Positions 39,035-52,380 of a stretch of DNA of 64,000 nt are shown here, one piece after another. The notes under the pieces were generated by a model, which made no database searches, was not told where the DNA came from, and was given only the letters and a program-made list of their open reading frames with translations. The position numbers were made by a program, and so were the translations under genes. The DNA is from Glandiceps talaboti (taxonomy: Eukaryota; Hemichordata; Enteropneusta; Spengelidae). How positions within the stretch are numbered: position 1 is the stretch's first letter; every line of letters starts with the position of its first letter. The stretch is from NCBI RefSeq assembly GCF_964340395.1, contig NC_135554.1, positions 21,406,592-21,470,591 of the forward strand. Reading direction: 5' to 3'.

Positions 39035-39325
39035 TGCATAAGAGTTTAAATCCCAGGTTCTCACATTAGTGTTATCTTATCAGTGAAGCCATAAGGATTA
39101 CAGAGGTTCATTCTTTTGTTTGGACCAACATTTTCTATAGCTCTGCTAAATAACTGTTTTTCACACCTAAATTTTAATCCTGTGATTTTAAAGGCTAGAG
39201 TTTTAATCTCATGTTCTCACTTTAGTGTTATCGTATCATCAGTGGAGCTCTGAGCCACAAGGAAGGATTTGTTCTGGACCAACTTTTTCTACAGCTCTGC
39301 CATAAAACTGCTAAATTTTTAATCC
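39035..39325. repeat. Dispersed repeat family R2, tandem pair
   Basis: Unit of about 150 bp: CC(A/C)(G/T)GTTCTCACTTTAGTG TTATC, then a TTTGTTTGGACCAACATTTT segment, CTACAGCTCTGC, ending CACCTAAATTTTTAATCC. Related copies are at 33570-33680 and 42340-42515. Confidence 0.7.
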
Positions 39326-42095
39326 AAATCCGAATCAAGCAAAGAGCATAGCGTGAGTGAACAATTTCCTGAGATAATTTATGCTATATACATGTATATT
39401 TACACATACTTGCAATACTCTATATGAAGAATACTCAAACTATCAAATGATATTGGCAGAACACAAACTTGGTCCTGAGTCATGCATAAACGATTCATTC
39501 ACATAATTCATCATATGCATAGTAAAATGTCACAAAAAATTCCTACTATGCTATCATATTGTTGTAACAACGCTAGAAGATGATATTTAATGACATTTAA
39601 GTCACACTTCAACATTAACATTCAGTTTAATTGTTGGTTTATGTAACTGTATTTTTGTAATCCATCCAAGGAAGTACGTTCAAACTCAACTTGTGCCACT
39701 TTTAATATAGTCTAAGACATGTATTTTAAATCAATTTTTCAAAATCAATTTTTCTTTTGAAATATAAGTGATGATGATCGTGATCGTGATAACCATATTG
39801 GCTTGGCAAAATAAAAGACATTTTCAAGTCAGACAGTTAAGTCTCTGGGCTATGCTAAATACCTATCATGAAAGTTATGAAAATACAACACTACAGACCT
39901 CACTTTCATTTCCTTATTGTCTTTGAACTCATTTTGAGACTCACTCTGGCAGAACTGGATGATGAAATCTCTACAGCCAGACAAAATATTTGGCATATTT
40001 AAAATGACTTTTGAAATGTGAATTCCTACAACCAAGATACATATCAAGTAACCGTTACCACACACATAAATCATTTAATAATTCATAAGACCAATGATTT
40101 CAAAAACATGACAACAATCCTTGTGGCTGTCAATATCACTTGATTTCTACATTCTAATTCATATTCATTTTTATTTGAGTACAGGTAATTCCCTGATATA
40201 CACACCACTAGCCTGTCTACTGCATTATAAATCATGACTAGAGCAGAATTCCCTTGTTGACCTTTCGTCCTATTTGCCGTGTTGCCTGTACACAGACTGA
40301 TATACAACACCCCTGGTACGACACAACATGGAAGCTTTAGAAGTGACATTCATGGCTTTACATAGTATTGACATAACAGTTAATGGGTTTGAATCTGCTA
40401 TCTCTATATTTTATGTACATTCTGCCCCAATTCTAAGTTCACTGATAAAAAGACAAATTTGATTCTGACAACAAATATGAAGTGATAAAAATCCTGAGTA
40501 GTAATGCTTGAATTGCCTTCGCTTCACCATAGATACAAAAGTTGAATGTACATACATACAGCAATGACGTATGAACACTTCTTTCAATGATCAACACCGT
40601 ACTTCAGTTGTGACAAACTGACAACAACAATGCCACAAGTATATCTAAAGGTAATTAACTAGGAAGAGATATAAACAGACCATATATTGAGTCTCATCAT
40701 GACAACATGTTCTAATACCTTTATAACTAAATTTACATGGTTGGTGATCAACCAGCAATATTCAAAGTTTAACTAAATCTTTAAAGAGACAGACAATGAC
40801 AGAAATGCCATTCTACACATAGAAACAATGCAACACAATGTACATACCATCCTAACACATGTCAGCCCCTCCTTTAGATATGCCAAATCTGTATTTACAG
40901 GAGAGAAGTTTACCAAGAGCTACTGAAAACTCGTCTTTAGACAGTGACCCCTACACACTTACCAACTTCAGGCAGTACTCAGAGTAATTTCCAAATGAAC
41001 TGAGCAAAACACATCAAGTGAAACCCATAAACTTCATCAAGCATTACTAATGAGTTGCAGGTAAATGTTGAAGTTTTAAACAAAGGTCTGGCCTATAAAT
41101 AGCAAGCATTCTGCATGTATGTGTAGTGAGTGGTACACGTAACAAGCTATGATCATTTAAATTACACTTCAACAGACAAATAAACTGGTATGCTATCACA
41201 ATGCAATGAAATAAGAATTGTCACTGCAGTGCAAAAAATAGATCTCATACAAAAGAATGAAATCAGTATTTTTGATTTTTCAAAAATCTACCTGTATTTT
41301 CGGGGAAATCACAACACAAACCATGGAATGTGGCCTTCTGTCCAATTGTCCCTTTTGTTGTGGTTGTGGATGTATAGAAGGCAGACGATGGAAGCAGCCA
41401 TAGACTAGTACACAATCTCAATAGACACAATGGCACATATTCAATGACAGCACACCTCATAACACAGTCTATTGGCTATCCTTTGAATTTACTACTGGTC
41501 AGTGCTACAATGATAGATAATAGTCAAAAAACCAAACACACAAAGGAAAAGACATATTACTCTTTTCTTTAGATATTATAGACATCACTTTTAATATACA
41601 TGTACATTTGTATACAATTGTAGTTAGCCGCACTAACACATATGGACAGGAATACACAAACCAAAACCAACAACAAAATGTGAAATTTACCTTTTCAAAC
41701 ACACAACTCTCGCACTCGCCAGTCGCAAAATGCAAATAAAATTCCTAATTGGTGAAAAAAAATGATACTGTTGTCGCCACGGTGGCGATTGTATAATTTG
41801 CTGTTGTCAATGGAAGTTTTGATAGGGTTTGATACAAACTTGAAAATTAAAACAAATAAAACTATTTTGATGAGTTACATAAAACAACGTAAAAAGGAAG
41901 GGTGTAAAGGGTTTCCACTTTTGGTTCAAGATTTCCCAGACGGGGTTAACCTAAAGATGATTCTATACCATGTTGGCATCCAGGTTACCTCCATTACATT
42001 GTAAGTGGTGACTACATGTAAACACAGGACACAGTCATATAATTGTCACAAAATGATATGGGTTTGTCAGCAGTCATGACGTAAATTGTTCCCTT

Positions 42096-42250
42096 GTAAA
42101 TAATCTGCCTGAATAAATGTGTATTTTATCAAGTAAATAATCTCCCTGGATAAAATGTGCATTTTATAAAGTAAATAATCTGCCTGAACAAATGCATATT
42201 TCATATTAAAGCAAATAATCTGTCTGATAATGTCTGCATTTCATCAGAGT
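42096..42250. repeat. 37-40 bp tandem repeat, four units
   Basis: G(T/C)AAATAATCT(G/C)CCTG(A/G)(A/T) begins at about 42096, 42133, 42171 and 42211. Confidence 0.85.
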
Positions 42251-43047
42251 TTCACTAAACATATATCTATGATTTGACCTTCTTTTATATGCAAAAGAAC
42301 CTCAGATTTCCACTTGCCACCATATCTACAATTTGACCTTCTTAAAGGCCCATGATTCCATCCCATGATTTAACTGTTTAACATTAATACCGTCTTCTTG
42401 TCTGTGGAACCATAACAATTCGCTATATTAAAGGACCACTTTTTTGGTAAGACCCAAAATTTTATTATTCTGCCAAACAAATATTTTTCACACTTAATTT
42501 TTAATCACGTCAAACATGGACCTTTAACTGCATGGTTTTTTTTTACTACCCTAATGAGGCAAAATCAATGTTGGTGTCAAAAGGTGCAAGATCAAACATT
42601 TTACTACAAACTTAATCAATGCCAAACATAGAAACATAACATGTACACAATTCACATAAATGTAAATATATCAGATAAATACCACAACATATCACATCAA
42701 TGACCGTTTTCATTCAGCACACTTTATAATTTCAACAAGGTAATATTGTGCTTATTTCACTATTGATGCTGGAAAATATTCCTATGTCACTGTGCCCTCA
42801 ATGACAACTTGCTAACAACTGAGAGGCACAGCAAATATTTCAAATTATTTATATCAAAATTTGATGTCCCTTATCATTTTCTATGTGGTATGACTCACAA
42901 GAAAACCATTTTCTTCATTTTGACCTATGCCAAAAAAAAATGTTTATGACTGAAGCACATTTTGAAGGTATATGTTACCATTTTGGAATATTTGAAATAC
43001 ATGATCAGAGAGCCAAGATGGCAGAATGTGTACCCTGCAAAGAAAGA

Positions 43048-43061
43048 ACACTAGGTGGCGC
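43048..43061 (+). promoter_or_regulatory. CTCF-like motif
   Basis: ACACTAGGTGGCGC matches 13 of 14 positions of the vertebrate consensus CCASYAGRKGGCRS. A YY1-like CCAAGATGGCAG lies 30 bp before it (43013-43024). Confidence 0.4.
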
Positions 43062-44252
43062 TATTTACAATCATATCCAACAGAGCTTTCCCTTTTCCTA
43101 TTTTCTCAACATATTTTAAAAAATTTCTCACAATATCATCAGTTCAATGTCAGTGTTACAAGTTTCTATATAAGAATTGTGTGGCAAATTAAAGAATAAT
43201 ACAATTTTGGAACATAATATCTGCCTTTGAGAGACAAGATGGCTTCTGTGGCGTATCATGGTAACCATGGTGATCTGGAAAATTTGACCTTTGACACTAC
43301 AGCTCTTCAGATTCATTTTTTTTTTTGTATTTAATGGAATGTGACAGGCTGACGATACTTTACACTATTGAAATGGTTTTTTCTCATCATATAAATTGTA
43401 ACATGAATAGAGTTACAGGTAGACTATTGTTAGTTTACACCTCACTACACCACCAACATATTGCATGTTTACAATTAATATACTGGGATAAAAGATGAAC
43501 AATGTCATGTTTCTTTGACAAAATTGACAGCTGCAAATCGAAAAAAATGACCTGATTCTAGTACAAGTATGTAATCAGAATTTTAGCAGATGTTTTTTTT
43601 TTGTAGAATGGGCTCAGTTTAAACGCATGACCCTACACTGACCTCATATGCAGGTGATTATGTTTGACACAGCTACAATAACAAAATATCTATTCAAATA
43701 AATCACTTGCCTGGAATCCATTTCAAAACAGTTAAAATTCATCTTTTCTGTTACAAGGAAAACTTTTCATATCACAAAACTGTGACAGGGATAACTTAAC
43801 TTTCATACAATATTAAATTCAACATCAGAACTCATTTCAAGATTCATACACTTGAACTAGTATCTTTTTAAAACAAGGTTAATTTTTCATTAGATTTTCT
43901 ACATGGACGTCAATAAACAAGGGATGGTTACATATTACAGTTAAAACACATAAACATGAAAGATACTTCCTTTTTGTTTGCTATACACACGATATTCACT
44001 GAAATGTACCATTATACTACCATATATGTTATCAAAACATGGTTAATTTTCAAATTATTTTTTCAATGTCAATACACAGACCACGAGACTTCCAAAAGTG
44101 CTTTTTTCATCAAACTCTATCATTTTATGATCTGTTTGTACACCGAAAACGGCATGAATGTACGAGTTGTACTTCGAGCAGGAGGCAAAATCAGTTTGGG
44201 TGTCCAAAATGAGCAGGTCAAAAGTTCTTAATATATAGTAGTAGTTATATCA

Positions 44253-44595
<343 letters not shown>

Positions 44596-44934
44596 ATGAT
44601 ATGAAGACATATACTCCAACATAACAAGGATAACTTGAGACATAACAGCTAGTTTCAATGTCAAATCACTTGGCATATTTATAAACATCTTACAATTGCC
44701 GACAAATAACAAAACACATAAAATATGGTCCATTCCAACATGATATACAACTGACATATACTCCAACATCATTTAAAACAAGGTCACCACAACTTATCAA
44801 CTTAGAGTTTCAATGCCAGTGCACTTGACACAGTTGAATATGATTACACTAACATACCACAACAAATTTCTGTTTCACATACATGTACATGTACGATTGT
44901 CTATTACTTTCACAGACACCACACCTACAAATTC

Positions 44935-45085
44935 TGCTTATATCATGTCATGGCTGGACAACTGATCCATCCTTATTATTCATTTCTAGATGCTGTTGTC
45001 ATTTCACTTCATGGCTGGACAACTGACCCAACCTTATTACAGATTCTGTTGTCATGTCAAGGCTGGACAACGGACCCACCCTTCA
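44935..45085. repeat. Three-copy degenerate tandem repeat
   Basis: (A/T)GGCTGGACAAC(T/G)GA(T/C)CCA occurs three times, the first two followed by CCTTATTA, then TTCTGTTGTCAT. Confidence 0.75.
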
Positions 45086-45442
45086 AGATTCTTACCACTC
45101 CTTATCAGCATCTGAACATTTGAAAGCAACACTGAATTCCCTTCCTCATTCTTATATATGTACTACGTGTAAACCTTTGTAGGTCAAGGTACTATGTAGT
45201 GTCATGGCCGCTGTATATAATATACACCACAGCTATCAGATAAATGTCAAGCTATATTACCAGCAGTATAATGTATTTAGGATTACATAGCCTGATCCGT
45301 GAAGTAACCACTTCCTCACAAATCACAACATGAGAGCAAGTGTATATAGTTCAAGCAAACTCCAAAATTACAAGTTACAACATGTGTATGTATGTGTATT
45401 TTCAAAGTTCAGTGTCATAATATTATTGTGTTGTGTGTATAC

Positions 45443-45815
45443 GTAGGTATGTATGTATGTATGTATGTATGTATGTATGTATGTATGTATGTATGTGTGT
45501 GTGAGTATGTATGCATGTATGTATGTATGTATGTATGTATGTATGTATGTAGGTAGGTAGGTAGGTAGGTAGGTAGGTAGGTAGGTAGGTAGGTATGTAG
45601 GTATGTATGTATGTATGTATGTATGTATGTATGTATGTATGTATGTATGTATGTATGTACATATGTACACATGTGTGTATGTATGTACATATATGGATGG
45701 ATGGATGATGGATGAATGGTTGGATGGAAGCATGCATGTATGTATGTATGTATGTATATGTGTATATGTGTATATGTACGTACATGCACATGTCTGCCTG
45801 TCTGTTTGTCTTTCT
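45443..45815. repeat. Composite (GTAT)n / (GTAG)n / (GGAT)n / (GTCT)n microsatellite
   Basis: A chain of related tetranucleotide blocks, apparently derived from each other by point change and expansion. Confidence 0.95.
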
Positions 45816-46767
45816 GTCTGTTAGCTAGTATCTAGTCAAGTGAGGATATTGTCAATTTTTGACTATCATCTTCCATGGAGACAAGTCATAATACCCACAC
45901 GACATACTAGGCTAGTCTGTCAGTACATTTGTATAAACTGATGGTTTGCTGTTACATCTTCTGCTAGATTTGATACCACCAACATACCATTCACCTCGCT
46001 ATCTTCACATATGGTACTGTATACATATGTACCACATCACATCATATCTCACACCAACCACAAGACAACCATCCTACATCACTCTGTCCTCACTATACAC
46101 TGACACAGTAATACTACAGAGGTCATTCCAACATAGTGTGTATAAAACTTGGTGTAAACACAGCCAACACAAATCTAAACACTGCTAAGTCATATTTCAA
46201 TGTAATGACACCTCAACTGTAAACCTGAGATTCATTCTTGTCACTTTTGACCACCCTACATTAACCTGTACACCCCCTTTGGCAATATGATGGTTGGTAC
46301 TCCACCATCAATCTAAGGTCACACAGTTCATTTAAATCCCCATTGGCACATTTCCAAAGGAAACCTACTCCACAATCCCTTGTTCATACACCATAAATTC
46401 CCTGGCCTGTCCTCAGAAAAGAAAAGACTTCTCATAAAAAAAAGTGTGGCTCTTTTATTGGTACTAAACCTCTAAATCAAGTCCCAGTTATTAAAGCAGC
46501 CTTGCCCTATTCTCTGTCACCACAACTATTATCATTGTTCGTAGGAGATGATAATAGTCTTTCAAATATAATATAAATTTTGGGGGGAAATACTGTACAA
46601 TGCAACTACTATGTATATGGCAATATTGACTGAACTGTCAACAGCATTTCATTACGAAAGTAGCAATGAAAAATTAAAGCAACTCGTCACATAATTTTGT
46701 ACCATTCAGACAACAATATGAAAAATTCCAAGTTGAAGCAGCCATCTTAAGCACGTTTTGTACCCCT

Positions 46768-46780
46768 TGACCTTTGACCT
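46768..46780 (-). promoter_or_regulatory. Perfect DR1 element beside a YY1-like word
   Basis: AGGTCAAAGGTCA on the minus strand, with AAGATGGCTGC on the same strand about 20 bp further downstream (46739-46749). Confidence 0.35.
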
Positions 46781-47021
46781 GGTATGTTGGCTCTAAAATA
46801 GAACCACATGTAATGTAATTCACAGGTAATGTAATGCAGAATTGTTCACTATGAACAATTTCACCAAAATTCACTTATTCAAAATCCTAACTGCTGAAAT
46901 TTGAGCAGTCCCCATCATCAAATGGAAATAGACGAACACGAAACAGGACAGTTATACTCATCCAATTTCATATTTAATACCTATATTATGTCTGCTGCAA
47001 AAAAAGTACACCAGGACACAC

Positions 47022-47072
47022 AGACTACTAAAACACCATATCTAGACTCTAGATATGGTGTTTTAGTAGTCT
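47022..47072. repeat. Perfect 51-bp palindrome
   Basis: Two 25-bp arms, AGACTACTAAAACACCATAT plus CTAGA and its exact complement, around a single central C at 47047. There is no loop and no mismatch. Confidence 0.9.
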
Positions 47073-47422
47073 TGGATTCTAGACTACAGGATTTAAAAGG
47101 TGGCATTCTGTTAGACCAATGGAAATCAACAGAAAACTGTAACCGAAATTGTTCCCTTGGCTAACTCTGATTACCAAACACAGAAGTTAAATTTGAGTCC
47201 TGTATTTCAATGCTTGCATAAGTTTATCCTTCATCATAATTCCTTTATTCAGCATTTGTATCAGAGACATACTTGTAGAAACCACCTATATTGACTTCTG
47301 GAGTATGGGCTTAGAATGGATTACATACCTCACAAAATGTCACAAGCTTGACTGACTACTAATCTAATCCAATGCTTAAAGGGATAAAATATAAATAAGT
47401 TAAATCCTATCATCCATAATTA

Positions 47423-47846
47423 GGAATGATTGCACAATGTCACACCAGCTCACCAAGCAAACTTTGTTCATTTAGCAAGAGAGGGGATCTGGCATCAATG
47501 TGATAGCTGAACTTCATTTTTGCACTTCTAACCAGTGCTGGGTTTACCTAGCATTTGCACTTCTAACCAGTGCTGGGTTTACCTAGCATTTTGATGTGTT
47601 TACCATTATCTCAGTCAACATTCATTGAGGTTCATAAGGTTGGAATTTCATGTTTACCATCATGTTTTTACATTGCATCACTCATAGTGGTGTGACCACT
47701 ACAATTTTCATCATGGTGTACATCATATATAAATGTGTGATGTCGCACTTGTGAATGTTTCTTTAAAGAGGGAGGGGTTTTTGTCCTAAATGAACGATGT
47801 TCGATGTTTGTTTATTGAGCTTGTGCAGCATTGTGAAAATTAGCCC
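47423..47846. mobile_element. TIR element, left member of an inverted pair
   Basis: Roughly 424 bp. Both ends carry a related terminal motif (consensus near GGATGATCACACAATGTCAC then ACAAGCTCAATAA), in inverted orientation. Inside are GTTCATTTAG and a pyrimidine/purine-rich GAGAGGGG-type patch near each end. A 35-bp internal stretch (TTTGCACTTCTAACCAGTGC...) is tandemly doubled at 47519-47589. Ends are placed to within a few bases; no clear target duplication was found. Confidence 0.55.
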
Positions 47847-48405
47847 TTAATAGGCTATCAAGGCCAACAATGTGTACACTTATTATTAATTTAGGTCATG
47901 TTTTTACACAGCTCTACTTTGTTTCTCTCTGTTGATTAGTAAAGTCAACAACCCATCTATATAATATACAGTAATTATTTGAACAGAAATCTCTATGTCA
48001 GAGTTTTAGGGGAAAAATTATTTCATTAATTTATAAAAGATACGTTACTACGTATATACTATTATACCATGCACATGCTAAGCTGAACACCCCCAAAAAT
48101 ATGGAATTCATACCCTGGATGTTCTGTGTCACACAACACTGCATGATTACTGGTTCTGCTGTATTCAAAATATGAGTCAAAATGTTCAAAATTGCCAATA
48201 TTTTCCTTGGTTTTACTTTGATGTTACTGGCACTGGTATAATTATGTTATTCTCCAATATTTTTCTATATTCAGCCGGAAAATACTTGTTACCTAAGGGT
48301 TGTCACTACGAGTCACAAAGACCCCTCAGGTCATTCATATTTCCTTGGCTGAAGGAAGAAAAATAGTGGGGAAAAACATCTAAATGTTTTTAAGGGTGGT
48401 AATTA

Positions 48406-48863
48406 GGGATGACCACACAGTATCACACAAGCTCAATAAATGAACATCGTTCATTTAGGACAAATCCCCTCCTCCTCTTCCTAAATGAACATTCACAAGA
48501 GCGACATCAAACATCTATATATGATGCAAATCATGATGAAAATTGCAGTGGTCACATCACTACAATCAATGCAATGTAAAAAAAATGATGATATAAAGTT
48601 CCAACCTTATGAACCTGTTTACTGAGATGATGGTAAACACATCAAAATACTATCAGAAACCCAACACTGTATATCACATTAGAAATACATTTTAATCAAC
48701 TTATGAACATCTCAGTAGTATTATTGAAGGCACGAGAGTTTTCAAAATTTGGTTAGAAGTGTGAAAATGAAGTTCAACAATCACATTGATGCTTGACTGC
48801 CCCCTCCCCCTCCCCCAATGAAGTTCGCTTATTGAGTTTGTGTGACAATTTGTGTGATCGTCC
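48406..48863. mobile_element. TIR element, right member of the inverted pair
   Basis: About 458 bp, the inverted copy of 47423-47846: it shares, in reverse complement, CACTTCTAACCA, GTTTACCATCAT, the CACTACAATT(T/G) region and TGAACGATGTTC. Its own ends are also inverted repeats. A C-rich tract (48799-48818) is specific to this copy. Confidence 0.55.
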
Positions 48864-49353
48864 ATAAAGTAGGTAAAATCTACCCAAATTCTAAAGTCAT
48901 TTTACCAGGTTCCCCTCCATGGGAATTTGTACAGTATATAAACAATACCTGGTACCCACACCTTTGGCAACACACAGTATTCATTACAATGGAAGGCATG
49001 CATATTAATAGCATACAGTACTAAAACACATAATATTTTTACAACATATTCCACGATCATTATGTTACAAAATATCATTAGTCATTCTGCCATATTCAAC
49101 AAAGCAATCGTCTCCAGGGTGGTTAGAGGATCAAATATCAACTGGTATTTAAGGCAATGTCATAACATTTTTTTGACATGAGAACAGCACCACATGGGAA
49201 AAGGAGAGAAACGTAAAATTACAACTATCAATGTGCATGCTTTGTCTACACTAGATCAACATATCATTTTCAAGTGTGGTTAAATTGTGTGCCCCTTAAA
49301 ATACAACATAAAACAAGTGGAATGATCTCATTACAGTGAACAACATTGAATAT

Positions 49354-49812
49354 GTTCCAATGAATGACAGCATGTACATTTTATCAAATGATGTAGCATG
49401 TACATTTCAATGAATGACAGTATGTACATTTTATCAAATGATGTAGCATGTACATTTTATCAAATGATGTAGCATGTGCATTTTATCAAATGATGTAGCA
49501 TGTACATTTTATCAAATGATGTAGCATGTACATTTTATCAAATGATGTAGCATGTACATTTTATCAAATGATGTAGCATGTACATTTCAATGAATGACAG
49601 CATGTACATTTTATCAAATGATGTAGCATGTACATTTTATCAAATGATGTAGCATGTACATTTTATCAAATGATGTAGCATGTACATTTTATCAAATGAT
49701 GTAGCATGTACATTTTATCAAATGATGTAGCATGTACATTTCAATGAATGACAGCATGTACATTTTATCAAATGATGTCAGCATGTACATTTCAATGAAT
49801 GACAGTATGTAC
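49354..49812. repeat. Minisatellite of two interleaved unit types (26 and 24 bp)
   Basis: Unit L is ATGTACATTTTATCAAATGA plus TGTAGC (26 bp); unit S is ATGTACATTTCAATGAATGA plus CAGC (24 bp). I count 13 L and 4 full S, plus a partial S at the start and a partial unit at the end. The order is (S)-L-S-L6-S-L5-S-L-S. Both units begin with the palindrome TGTACA. Confidence 0.95.
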
Positions 49813-50119
49813 ATTTCACTTTTCCAATCAGACAGTTTCTCATTCAGTAGCTATACTACTTACTTTCATACATAATGTACATGGTTGTAATGTTCGTACA
49901 TTCACAAACAACAGGTATTGCAAAAGTTCAACAGGTCGACTGTTTACAAGTGAATGTACAGTACCTCGGTAATTTGTACTGTGTATATAGACGACATGAC
50001 ATGAATATGTTACACTATGGATAGTGTATGTAATAGTATCTTGGCTGTCCGAGTACAGTGTGCTAAACAGTGTGCCTGCTAAGCTGTTTGTGTGACAACA
50101 ATATTAGCATTTTCTGATT

Positions 50120-50830
50120 CAAATTATAAAACCATCTTAGCTGTTTACAACGTTAAATTCAACATCATCCAATCATCTTACTTATTTACAATACATCGTT
50201 AGATTCAACATTCACCAACCATCTGAGCTGTTTACATCATTTGATCTAAAATGTAGCATTATCCAACCACCTTGCTTAAATTCAACATGAACCAACCAAC
50301 TAACCCATCTCACTTGTTTACATGGTTTGATCCAGCATTATTCAACCAGCTTGCTGACATCATTAAATTCAACATGAACCAATCAACCATCTCACTTGTC
50401 TTAACACACTGTTTGACTCAGCATTACCCAACCAATATTGTTTATATCATTAGCAACAAAACACTACACACCTTCCTTTATCAATACCCTGCCTAATTGA
50501 CCATTTCAACAAAAACAATTACCAAAATTGATTTTTATATACAATGAGGTTAATCAGTATAAATCTCGATAAATGGAAGTTAAAACATTTAAATATCTCA
50601 GCCCTTAAATTAAATTCTCCTTGGCTTCTTCTTGGTTTTCTGACACCTAAATTCAACATGAACCAACCAACCCATCGCACTTGTTTACATGGTTTGACAT
50701 CCAGCATTATCCAATCATCTTGTCACAATGTTAAATTTCATATAAACCAACCAACAATCTCACTTGTTTACACGCTTTGATTCAACATTTGATCCAGCAT
50801 TATCCAACCAACTTGTTTACGTCATTAGCA
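50120..50830. repeat. Degenerate repeat array
   Basis: Phrases AAATTCAACATGAACCAACC, CATCTCACTTGTTTACATGG, TTTGATCCAGCATTA and TCCAACCA(A/C)CTTG recur in order at least four times. The array is interrupted at about 50500-50640 by unrelated sequence. Confidence 0.75.
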
Positions 50831-51779
50831 ACAAAGAACAACTTTGTACAAAATATCAATAAATTTTGTAGTGATGGGTTATATAGGCTATATTTCATGC
50901 ATGATTACATGTAAACAATAGCAGACAACAATGCCAGACAATGATTTTTAATTCCATTGGGAGCATGTAATGCATCATTATAGTTGAATAATTTAATAGA
51001 CACTATAAGGTAAGTCTTTCACTATAGTGAAAACACTTATAAACTCAGTTTGTGCATTGTGTATTAGCTTCAACATATGGATTCTATCACGTTTAGATTT
51101 CCATCGGTAGATCACTTCTCTAACCTGGTGACCTAAAAAGAAATCTAAATCTACACTAACAGATCAAATAGATGTACTCAGCTAGCCAAGAATCTAGTTA
51201 TGTGTGGATTTTTAGCTCTTGCCTTTGTTGGGGAAAGGAGAGGACCATAAATCCCAACATGCTTGGACTCTATGCTAAGTCAGTGAATTCTACTATATTT
51301 TCCCCCAAATTCAGTTTTGATATGAATTGTACTCAAACTTGTCACGGTTGCATGTATGTTACATGTAAATATGTTAACTTTCCATTGCTAAACACTGATT
51401 ACATCAGGCCTCCCTCCAACTGATGAAGTTCAGAATATCACACCACAGTCAACCAAAGAGTCATCTCCTATAGATGGAAAACACACACATTGGTAGTGTT
51501 TGTTGTCTGACATTCCTTGGGAAATTTGCCACGTTGTGGGGTTCAGGGAGCCAACTTTGCACGTTTCCGATTCCTTGCAAATTTCAACACCACATAGTTA
51601 GAGACTCAGAGAGCTGACACATGATGGCATAAGTACAGTACATTGTGGCCCCTATGATTGATACCACAGCAGTATTGATTTATGTGTTTTTCACTTTTCT
51701 TTCAAAACACCAACTACTCTGAGACTGTGCCCTTCACAAGACTTCCTTGACCTGCACACAAATATCCCCAATGGAAGTA

Positions 51780-52380
51780 TTGATGACTGCAGTCATAAAA
51801 CCAGAATATACAGTAATTCCCATAGCTGTGTAACAAATACAATAATTCCCACAGGGTGCAACAAATACAGAAATTCCCATAGGGTACTGTATATTGCAAG
51901 GATCATGTTTTAGGATGTCAGAGTTGTAAAACCACACTGAAAGCAGCTCAAAACTTGGTCTGTCACAGAGGAATGTCTTTACTATATCCTGAGACAGTAC
52001 AACTTATTAACAACCCTGAATGATTCCCATACAGTGTATTTCAACACCATTGTACGTTGGACAATTCATGTTTTTATAGGAGATCACAGTTGTAAAACAG
52101 CACTGAAACACATCACAACTTTGTCAGACTATAACGAAATGTCTTTCAACACTCCTATTATTTCTGAGACAGCACAACTGGCATTGCAACTTCATAAACT
52201 GGAAAATTAAAATAATTTCCACAGGGTGTCTGCAACACTACAGTATGTTATACAATTCATGTTCTAGGATATCAGAGTTGCAAAATCTCATTAAAAACAG
52301 TGCAAAAACATTGTCACACTATCATACCAGCAAAATATCCTCCCACACTCCCTCTATCTCTGAGATGGACAGTGCAACTT
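51780..52380. repeat. Nested tandem repeats
   Basis: 51800-51900 has three 31-33 bp units (AATTCCCA(T/C)AG then AACAAATACA). 51900-52380 has about three 180-bp units (GTT(T/C)TAGGATNTCAGAGTTG, ACTGAAA, CTGAGACAG(T/C)ACAAC). Confidence 0.7.

Noticed and set aside
41263-41460. Minus-strand frame ending near a GTAGAT donor-like site
   Set aside because: The donor is weak, the frame has no family match, and the nearest well-placed ATG (GCTGCTTCC...) hits a stop after about 30 codons in another frame.
41691-41735. Possible further first exon (HFATGECESCVFEK then GTAAAT donor, phase 0)
   Set aside because: The apparent start is TTG, and an in-frame TAG lies upstream with no ATG between, so it cannot start translation.
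46674-46874. Minus-strand frame containing MAASTWNFSYCCLNGTKLCD
   Set aside because: The ATGGCTGC start is also a YY1-like word, the frame ends after a few codons more, and there is no donor or homology.
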